Assembly: GCA_023014365.1 (NCBI GenBank)
Contig: JAEBUN010000009.1
Span: forward strand, 930,001-994,000
Source of the DNA: Lepiota brunneoincarnata
Lineage: Eukaryota > Basidiomycota > Agaricomycetes > Agaricales > Agaricaceae
Direction of reading: 5' to 3'
Length of the DNA stretch: 64,000 nucleotides
The position numbers were made by a program, and so were the translations under genes. The notes under the pieces are model-generated. The model did not search any database, was not told the DNA's origin, and worked only from the letters and a program-made list of their open reading frames with translations. Of the stretch, positions 24,334 to 33,055 are shown one piece after another; position 1 is the stretch's first letter; every line of letters begins with the position of its first letter.

Positions 24334-25529
24334 TCAACCATAGTACATCTCCATGCTCATTCCATCATGGATCTCATAATCGTCAAGTGAGATATGATTC
24401 TTATAGATTATGTTCCTGAAAATCGCGCATTACCATTTCAGTTGCCCACGCACGCCACGGAATGCCAACTTACGCCTTTTTCAGCTGAATCTTTTCCCCC
24501 TTCGTACCAATCTGCGCAGCGATCAACATCTTCAGGTCTTTCACTGTATCATTCGGGCTGCATTTCACCCGCACTACGGGGTATTTCGAGTCCGAGCTGG
24601 TGGTCATGTACCGGCGATGCGCATACCTTTCTGGCCCAGACGATCATTTGCGATAACCTGAGTAATAGTATTCAGCATAAGCTTACTCTGCAGGACTCAT
24701 CCGACGTACCTCGATGAGAGGTTCTTCCTGTAGAATCATGAGCATACTGAAGTGACAAGCACATCCGACATACCTCCTCCTCCTCGGATGTGTCCTGAAG
24801 ATCATGAGCATGCTGGAGCAACAAGTGCATCTGACATACCTCGTCCTCGGATATTTCCTGAAGGTCGTGAGTGAACTGAAACAAGGAGTAGATCCAACCT
24901 ACCTTGCTGGTCTTGGATTTTTTCTGAGGGCCGTGAGAGAGCTGAAACAACAACAAATGCATCTGACATACCCTGCTTGTCTCGGGTTTTTCCTGAGAAT
25001 TATCAGCATGATGAAGCGACAAGAAGTACATACACCTAATATACCTCATCGTCCTCGGACACGTCCTGAAACATTGTGAGGATGCTAGATCAACAAGCAC
25101 GTCCGACATACCTTGTCCTTGGATCTTTTCTGAGAATCGTGAGCAGGTTGAAGCAAAAATTGAATCCGACTTACCTTGCTAGTCTCGGGTTTTTCCTTAG
25201 GATCATCAGTATGATGCGATACCATGTACTGTAAATCTGACATTACCTCATCGTCCTCCGACACGTCCTGAAGATCGTGAGCATGCTAGAGCAACAAGCG
25301 CATGTGGTATACCTCGTCCTTGTGTCTTTTCTGGGGATTGTGAGTTGCTTTAAGCAAGGAGTGAATCCGACTTACCCTGCTAGTTTTGGGTTTCTCCTGA
25401 GGATTGTCAGCAGTTTGAAGCAGGAACAAATGTGCCTGACACACCCTGTTTATCTCGTATGTTCCCTGAAGACTGTCAGTGTTGAAGTGACAACAAGTGC
25501 TTCTGACATACCGCGACGCGTCCAGACAT
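24334..25529 (-). CDS. HUB1: HUB1/UBL5 ubiquitin-like splicing modulator with micro-exon-encoded N-terminal repeat
   Basis: Sixteen exons in 1196 bp: 25529..25512, 25465..25445, 25396..25376, 25330..25313, 25267..25247, 25195..25175, 25129..25112, 25065..25045, 24992..24972, 24923..24903, 24857..24840, 24794..24774, 24727..24710, 24657..24627, 24573..24474, 24415..24334. 471 nt, 156 aa, in frame. The last exons encode the HUB1 fold: [53 protein letters not shown], ending Gly. HUB1 binds spliceosomal partners such as Snu66 non-covalently and affects weak 5' splice sites. The Asp used in that contact (D22 of the standard protein) is kept, but the usual Lys-Lys-Trp-Tyr is Lys-Lys-Ala-Asn. The first 80 residues are an unusual charged repeat (see the repeat entry). 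The splice model rests on consistent GT-AG ends, branch sites and phase, not on transcript data. Confidence 0.88.
24710..25529 (-). repeat. Tandem array of micro-exon + intron units in HUB1
   Basis: Thirteen consecutive exons of 18 or 21 nt (start exon MSGRVA, then twelve), all beginning and ending between codons. They encode GTYEINR, EKPKTSR, KRHKDE, DVSEDDE, EKPETSK, KRSKDK, DVSEDDE, EKPETSR, KKSKTSK, EISEDE, DTSEEEE, EEPLIE. The order acidic / mixed / basic repeats every three exons, giving a higher-order unit of about 202-208 bp. Introns are 45-52 nt, mostly starting GTATGTCRGAT and ending near GCTCAYGATCTTCAG. CTCAY or CTGAY branch-like sites lie about 7-12 nt before the acceptor. The introns are similar to each other, so whole exon-intron modules were duplicated. 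Confidence 0.85.
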
Positions 25530-25752
25530 TGTGTGAGCGTATCGAAGCAATGAGTGTTAAGCCTCAAGTGCCCCGATTGTTAATCTGGCCCTGCAGGCAC
25601 AACAAGGTTAAACAATTTTTGTTTGCCTCTAAAAGCACCCAGTACAAATGATTAGATTGCAACAAGAGTGGGTATCATACAAATGAGAGACAAATCCGAG
25701 CTAATGATTGTACATGCACAGCCAAAATAAATAATCGCGACCCCAACAGCCG

Positions 25753-27733
25753 CTACGAGTATGTCGTCGAATCTTGCAGACGCCATCGCCACAATGGCCC
25801 CCACCACCAGATGGATCTCGGCCTCGCCTGAGGTTGCACAGGAGGGTTTGAAGCCGTTGGAGCGGAGGCGGCACCTTCCTCATCCAGGGATCCCCTCCTT
25901 CCTCCGCCCCGCTCCTGCCGGCTTTCTGGACTAGGACTCCTGCCATTTTCAATCCCCCCCAGCTCTTCACCGATCGGATGACGTCCGCTATCACTATCCT
26001 CACCGCGATCCCGACTCTGCCTATTTCGCCTCCATTCACTTCTCTCATAGAGCTCGTACTCCCCTTCGCGTCTGTCACCTTCCGCATCCATATCAACGCC
26101 CCTTCCCACGCTGTTTTCCCTCCTCGTTCTCGTGCGCCACAATAGATTACTAACTCCCCATGTAGAGCTTGAAGCATCAGACACCCCATTCCTCTCCATT
26201 TCTCGTATCCTCTCTACCCTCTCGGCCGCCTGTTTTTGCGCGGCAATCAGATGTGCGTGTCGTACGCTGGCATAGAACCGATGGACAGTGCGAGGTAGAA
26301 TGCGGGGAAGAGTCCTGAGACTTGTTCCGGATGATGTGCTCGAGGAAGACACGACAGACCGGGCAGGAGAGCCTGGCGGGGAATCAGAGTTCGCAGAGTG
26401 CGGCGATTCAGTTGATGAAGTTCCTTCAGGTGGTACTCGTATCCGAATACGAGACAACTGGCTAGGTGATCGGGTTGCTGACTCGGCCGAGGAGCTGTGG
26501 ACAATAGTCCTCATATCATGGTGTTCCCTCCCAAACGCCCCGGTAACATCGCGCCATACCCTTTGTGCACGCTTCTTCGTCTCCTGTCTTCGCTCTCTGG
26601 CCTCTCGTCGCCTGTTTTCTCGTTTGGCTTCCCTTCTCAGCTTTTCTTCCATATCGTCATCTCCACCCAACCCACTTCCACTTCCGGCACCAACCCACCA
26701 CCACCACCCCAGGAAGCTCTGCCATAATACGACAGCCCACATGAGACCGGGTAGCCAAGCGTATTCCTCTTCCCGGTGAACGTAAATAAAGTTCAGTGCA
26801 GTTGAGAAGAGAGCGAGAGTCAACGCCGCACAACCAAAGACGGCAGTTCCGCCATCAGTTCGCCAGGCTTGCTTCCTGTTGACAAGGAGACCCCAGATGA
26901 AAAGGGCAACAGTGAAGAGGAGAGAAAGCGTGGCATTGCACACATTCCTGACGGCGGCTGCGACATATGCTACTTCAAGGCTAGCATTGATGGGAATAAG
27001 TTGCATGACGGCGGCTACGATAGCCATTGGGCCTGGAGATCGAGGATAAGCGGTATTGCGGCATAAAATAAGTGCTACTGAACCCACCGAGAAGCGCGAA
27101 AATGAGTTGTTTCTCAAGGCGTGAAGGATAAAGAAGAGTCAAAAATTGAATGTGGGTTATCTGCAAACGGGGTGAGCCTTCCTGGGAAATAACAGAGAAA
27201 GACACGAACAGACCTGGATCAAGCCAGACGTCGAGGCATTCATCACAAGCCAGGTCGCTTTCTCTGCGATGCTCCATCCCTCGGGATCGTTATCGAGATC
27301 CATTGGTGGAACATTGACCGCAATATAGCTCAGCATATAAGGCCAGTTTTCACTTTCGGTCATGCTCGTGGACAGGACGACGTGGATGGTTGCGATCAGA
27401 GAGATAAGCAGAGTTGTAACCCCGGATACTTGGAGCACATAGTTAACAGGAGCCAGTGGCCAATGATACTGGGCAGTAAACATGAGATGGATGAAGAGAA
27501 CGACGGTGAGTGTGAGGACAACGCCAGTTAAAAGGATCTGGATCGGGAGCGAGCGAACAAAGGGGGGTCGGTACTTGAGATATGGGTCTTCTAAAAACCT
27601 GGAGCAACATTTAAAGGGGTAGAGACAGAATAGACACGGCATATACTCACTCTCCTTGGCCACGCTCCTGGGCAGCTACCAGCGTCACCAGCAGCAGAAT
27701 CGCTGCCAGCTTGAGAAGATGGCGAAATTTCAT
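25753..27733 (-). CDS. Polytopic membrane protein with signal peptide and long cytosolic-type tail (unknown function)
   Basis: Four exons: 27733..27651, 27598..27214, 27160..27088, 27032..25753; 606 aa, in frame. The start at 27733 yields a clear signal peptide (MKFRHLLKLAAILLLVTLVAA). About seven hydrophobic segments follow, for example IQILLTGVVLTLTVVLFIHL, LLISLIATIHVVL, VCNATLSLLFTVALFIWGLL and MWAVVLWQSFLGWWWW. The rest (~330 residues) is hydrophilic: a basic coiled-coil-like run (EEKLRREAKRENRRREARER), Ser/Pro-rich stretches and acidic patches. The topology resembles a receptor-like protein, but I recognise no family signature and assign no function. Confidence 0.75.
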
Positions 27734-28389
27734 TGGTGGATGTGTTGGCACATTGGCTGAGTGGAGAACGCAGAGGGCATGGGAACTCAATGTACAGCCT
27801 CGTCCCGTTACGTAAGTGTCTCAATCCCGACAAATCAAAATACAAAACCGCACGACACCTGTCCGCGTGTGGAACACACCTCAGAGGGCCCGCACAAAAC
27901 GCCTTCAGGGAAAGCTTGACCCCCATCTCAATTGACACCCATATTTCCCCACCCTAACTGTGGGCATGATAACTCTAAGAAAGGTCGAGTTCTTACCATA
28001 CAAGGTATAGTCCAAACGCGCTAAACGCCCGCAATATTGCTGGCTGCGTCGTTTCGGCAAACACACATGCGCCCCTCAGCGGTGCGGCCGCCGGTTCTGA
28101 AGCGCCCTTCAGGCCAGGCAACCTTCAAGATATTCAGTTGTCAACCCCTCTAGTTCCTTTGCTCCCTCCATCGAGGGGGAGGTCAACAAATCGGACGTGG
28201 AAACCCCACCCCGTACCCACCCCTAATCCACACCCCCCCGCCCCAGTCAGCTATTCCTCGCCTTCTGATCTACAGCCAACTTGGGGCAAATGAATATGAT
28301 GCCCGTGATAGGCCTCATGTTGTGATGTCATACATACATCACTCTTCTTTATCAGCCCAGCGCTGGAGAGGCATCCTTCCAGAGCATCG
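27734..28389. other. Divergent promoter region
   Basis: 656 bp between the membrane-protein start (minus) and the coiled-coil protein start (plus). C-rich tracts (CCCCACCCCGTACCCACCCC near 28205-28240) and no credible gene. Confidence 0.35.
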
Positions 28390-29762
28390 ATGGATCCACC
28401 AAGGTCGACCACTGCGGCTCACGCAACCTTGACTACCTCTCCTGTCGCTCCCAAGGCTGGAAACGGACCTGCCGTTCAGGCCAACCGAGCTGAAGCTGAA
28501 GCTGCCTCCGCAAAGGAAATATACTCTAACCTGTTCAGCACTCTCAACAATCTCGCTGTCAGTCACCAGCTTTGCCTTACTTGACCTCTTACTGGGGCTC
28601 ATTACTACGACAGGGAAATTATGATGCCTTGCACAATCAGATGATGCAAGTTGCTTTGCTCGGCGCTGAAATTGGGGGTGCCCAGGACGTCAAAGAGTCT
28701 GTCTAGCGGCTTATCCCATTTTGACATCATATTGATCGCTTACTTCCTCACAGGTTAATGACGGAACAAGACCACAGGCAGAAAGAAGATATTGAGGAAA
28801 TACAGAGTAAGTGTTTCTCACTTTTCCCAGCCATACAGTGCCCTTATCTGTGCCCAGATATCATCAACGATCTTTTGCGAAACGAAGGTGTCGATATGAG
28901 GGAGCAAGGTGCGCGTGTAAAGATATCTCGATACTCCCGACAGGCAATGATAGGGTTGCTAACGAACATGCATCACATAGTCGACCAAGAGATAGCCAAC
29001 CAAATCGATGAGATAATCAAGGAGCAAGTTGCTCAATGCCTGAAGGACCATTTACCGGAAGACATACAGCTCGAGTTGGCCGAGAACAAGCGCGAGTATG
29101 AGGAACTTCAGCTCGCCTTGCACAACTCGTGAGTGTGGTTCACGATGTGATCAGGAATAAGCATGAATTCGTTGTGCAGGGAATCTCGTCGCATGAATGG
29201 GACCTTGCGAGCCAATAAGGCTGATGCCGCACTTTGTACCATTCGTAAACCTAATGGAACTGTCAGCCCTCATTTCCCGAAGGACTTGAAAGGCCTTTTT
29301 AACCTGGACGGTAGGTCCAAGGACTTCCTGTCTGTACAAGTCAAAGCAACAATTCTCACACCCATGGGCTCCGCTATATCATTGCGGTCACACAGGCACT
29401 GTAGTCAAGACTTTGATGGCCGACTATGAACTTCCCGACGTAGGAGATTCCAGGGACGCAAATCTCAACAAATTCATGCAGTTCTGCGGCGTCAGGTATC
29501 AATTGGTGGTCATTCTTTTTTTCGTCTCTCTAGCCGTTCATCGTCGTTCCTGACTTCTTCTTGTTCTCTCTACCCCTCCTTCTCCCACAGGTCAAATCCA
29601 ACAATGCAAAGCCCGACAATGCCAATGCCGCCCTATAACGTCACCCGTCATATTATGAACACTTCCGAACATTCAGGCAGACGACTTGGTTCTTCCATAG
29701 TACCGCAAATATTCCTTTCTGCTTTCATTCCTGCCCCCTGTCTCTTACCAGCCAACAATTAA
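28390..29762 (+). CDS. Hypothetical coiled-coil protein
   Basis: Eight exons: 28390..28557, 28614..28696, 28754..28806, 28858..28908, 28981..29128, 29180..29310, 29396..29495, 29591..29762; 906 nt, 301 aa, in frame. Low-complexity N-terminus (Thr/Ala/Pro-rich), then a helical, charged middle: AKEIYSNLFSTLNNLAGNYD, EQDHRQKEDIEEIQ, DEIIKEQVAQCLKDHLPEDI, ELAENKREYEELQLALHNS. Then a conserved-looking block (VVKTLMADYELPD, NLNKFMQFCGV). No domain recognised. The exon chain is well supported by phase up to 29495; the last exon is less certain because its sequence looks non-conserved and other acceptors exist. Confidence 0.7.
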
Positions 29763-30245
29763 AAGTGATCTCCTGGAGAGATGCCTTGTCACCACCTAAT
29801 GGATTTCGTAGGTAGATTCCCGTCCAGGTTGATCGCTAATTGTTGCTTGTTCCATGGGGAGGAGTCTTGGTTATTGTAACACTGTCGGGGTGGTTGAATC
29901 CCAATCAAATCATGCAATAGACCAAATTCCTTCATACATGTTTTCTGTGGTATTTGAGTGTGCATGCGCCTGACGCCAGATGAGGCCGCTTAATGTGAAA
30001 CGTTTTCTAAGTACTTAGTCCCGATGATTTACGGGCTGTGTTCGGCTGGGCGCCCGTAAATGGAAGGAAATAAGGCTACTTAATGTTCGGTAAGTAGCTC
30101 TTAACCCAATTTGCGATGAGTATCAGTGGACAGGAGCCGCCAATGCACGTTGGGGCCCTGTCAATGTGACGCATCTGCCAAAAGTCCGCGTTACTAGAAC
30201 TCTATCACTCCCACCCTCAGTCAGATAGGAAGCTCAAGTACGATA
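29763..30245. other. Intergenic, no gene seen
   Basis: 483 bp between two plus-strand genes. Contains a partly repeated AAGTA/CTTAATG motif around 30005-30095 but no ORF of note. It should hold the 3' end of the upstream gene and the promoter of the CH-kinase. Confidence 0.35.
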
Positions 30246-32675
30246 ATGTGGGGCAATGACTGCCAGATTATGACCTGGCGCTCCGGTCTATCCACGGGCT
30301 CGCAAGCCAGCCGTAGCCTCACTTCTCCTCTATCTGCTGCGCTTTATGTGGAGAATTGCGAATTGATAAGGGAGGCCGTTCGGATACTCTGGAAGACGCT
30401 GGGGGAGCCGCACTTGGACTTGAAGAATTCCAGCCGCGAGAAGACCTCCGTGACCAGGGATGACGTTCTCGTTTCCAGCATGAGAGAGTTGGTAGAAGTG
30501 TTCGAGTTGAAGAACGCAGGGACACCAGACAATAGGCCTCGTTCTCTCAAGGATCTTTACCAGGCATCTAGAGGCTCCGAAACATATCAGGAGCTGAAAG
30601 AACTACGAGCCTTTGTGGCTGCATTGGAAAACGGGTATATTTTATGCAAGTAGGTGACTAGATATCATTGGGCGTGCGCACCCTCTGATGCCCGTGCTAT
30701 TGTAGATACATAAACAAAGTGCAGTCCAGGCGGGTCACATCTCCTCTAACACCTTCACTTTGTGGCTCAGTAGATGCTTGCCTGGAAAATCTCGAGCAGT
30801 TTTTGTCAGCTTGTGTAGCCTACAAGATACAGGAAGATGATCTGTTTGAGCCTGGAGATCTTACTATAGCGGATAATGAAAGCCTGGGCCGAGTCGCTAC
30901 CACCATCATTGCTCTCTCGAAACGCAAGAAGATGCGTAGTCGGTCTTTTGCATCAGCTAATGACGAACCGGATTCATTTGTTCCAGTAGTCCGGGGAGCT
31001 CCCCTCCGTGAGTACCCTTTACCCTGTCGCATGAAAATATTAATTCTTTTGGAAGGACATCGTGCTAGAGATCTCCAACCACCATGGCCTCCACAAGCGC
31101 GCTCCCAGGACGACACTAAGCCTCTCGAAACATACTCGCATCAGACCGTCTCTCGGTCAAGTCCGCAATTGTGTCCTGACCAAACGGTAGTAACGCTCTT
31201 CTCGACAATCTTCAGAGACAAAAACATGTACCGCGACTTCCTGGATCTTCAAGGAGACTTGGCGCAAGCAAGTCTTGACACGTTGCAACAAGTCAGTGAG
31301 GGCAGAGGCTTGCTGAATGTTCTTGGTGGATTTGACGTATACGCAGATAATAGACGATGAAGGGACTACAAAGATCCTCAAGAATACGCTTGCGACCGCC
31401 CTCTTGCGACTATCGTTAAAGTCTTCTCTCTATCCATCCCGCCTTGTGCTTAAGGGCGTCGAACGAGAGCCCTTTGCTTGCGCAAATGGAAATTTTGGGG
31501 ACGTGTACAAGGGGACATTCCGGGATCGCCCTGTCTGCATCAAAGTCGTGAAATTATACAAGAATTCTCAAGTCGATCATGCTCTCAAGGTTTTGGATTT
31601 TGGATACGTCATCAACCCTTCTCAGGCTAACATGAAATACTTCAACACAGGCATTCTCGAGAGAAGCGATCGTATGGAGTCGGGCCAAACATCCTAATGT
31701 CCTTCCTTTCTATGGAATCTATCAGCTGGATGAACAATACCGCAGACTATGCCTCGTGTCACCATGGATGGACAACGGGAACATGCGCGAGTATTTGGAC
31801 GCCAATCCACAAACGAATCGAGTCTCTTTAGTGAGTTTTGTGATTACCGGGACGCTTCGGATAATCTAATTGGAAAAGGCGAGGGATGTCGCCAGGGGCT
31901 TGAGATACTTGCATGACAGGAATATCATACATGGGGACCTAAAAGGCGTCAGTTCCCTACCTCAGTTTTGTTCTTCCTTCTAACCTTCCAATCTAGCCCA
32001 ACATTCTTGTAACACCTTATGGACAAGCGTGCCTCGGCGACTTTGGGACTTTCCTGTATATCTGATCCCAATGTTCTGCAATGGACATCGGTGGAAAGCT
32101 CCGCCCATTGTGGGGGTACTGTACGATGGAAGGCCCCGGAGCTCATCGATCCCGATAAAGATGATGGTGCAAGTAAAGCCAGTGATATATACGCATTTGC
32201 TTGCGTATGTTATGAGGTATGCTGTAGGAATTCTTTTTCCCTTTATTTTATTGACAAATCCATGCGACTAGATCTTTACTGGGGCGGTTCCGTTCCATGA
32301 AGTGCTTCGTGATTATGCCGTGATCCTGCTCATCATGGGTGGGAAGAGACCTTCAAAACCTGCGGACACTAGTGAAGCCTTCGCACAGAGAGGTCTAAAT
32401 ACTGTTATCTGGAACTTAATGGAAGCGTGTTGGAGCCCGGACGCGGGGCAACGTCCAACGGCAAAGGATGTTTTAAGACGACTTCCACGCTCTCTTCGTA
32501 GGCCAACTACCGTGATGGAAGCTGAAGACGAGGTTTTAACTAGGACTGTCTTCCGAGCTGGAATGCCCAGTGAGAAACAGGAGATACCTCGAGAGTTGGT
32601 AGATGTGTTGAGGAAGGTGAGCCTGCGATATTTGTGCGAGATACGTACTAATGTTCCCAGATATGCACATCCTAG
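30246..32675 (+). CDS. Calponin-homology domain / TKL kinase fusion, one frame doublet
   Basis: Nine exons: 30246..30649, 30706..31007, 31056..31291, 31347..31589, 31651..31830, 31879..31947, 31997..32216, 32272..32616, 32661..32675; 670 aa after correction. Residues ~110-220 form a CH domain: LRAFVAALENGYILCKYINKV, ENLEQFLSACVAYKIQEDDLF, EPGDLTIADN. The C-terminal half is a kinase: NGNFGDVYKGTF, VCIKVVKLY, FSREAIVWSRAKHPNVLPFYG, IIHGDLKGPNILV, GDFGLS, VRWKAPELI, ASDIYAFACVCYE and a final lobe with ACWSPDAGQRPTA. The frame changes inside the DFG motif at 32047-32048 (Gly GGG/GGA doublet). CH domains bind actin or signalling partners, so this may be a cytoskeleton-linked kinase; that role is inference. 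Confidence 0.82.
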
Positions 32676-33055
32676 GCTTATGAAACAATTATTGGTCGTT
32701 GGCATCACTATCATTGTACTTCCCACTCAAATGGAGATATCCCACTCTATCATGCATATCACTTAAACAGAGAAAAGGAGGCGGTCTTATGACGTCAGAG
32801 AATTGACCCGTCACCCGTCATATTCGCTTTCACCTTGACAATTATCGCAGGCATTCTCGCAATGACGCGTGCCATCCCATCGTTGGAAAGCTTGCCAGAT
32901 TGAGGGCACGAGTCGGGGGACGCCGAGGGCAGGAGAGGGTGAAGGTGCACTATCAACCAACACTGCGATAGATCGGCGAGATACAATCCTTGCTTTATGT
33001 AGCATAGCAACATGCCTACCCAACTACCCAATACTCACAAACACAGTTTGGCTAC
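32676..33055. other. Convergent 3' region, no gene seen
   Basis: 380 bp between the stops of the CH-kinase and RdRP1. Short open frames only. Both polyadenylation regions must fall here. Confidence 0.35.

Noticed and set aside
24672..25109. Long open frame on the minus strand reading as a His/Leu/Glu repeat protein
   Set aside because: It is exons plus retained 3n introns of the HUB1 array. Splice signals, phase and the downstream HUB1 fold explain it better.
24700..25530. CRISPR-like or minisatellite array
   Set aside because: The period is variable, units are diverged, and each unit has GT...CTCAY...CAG intron signals and in-frame coding exons in a eukaryotic context.
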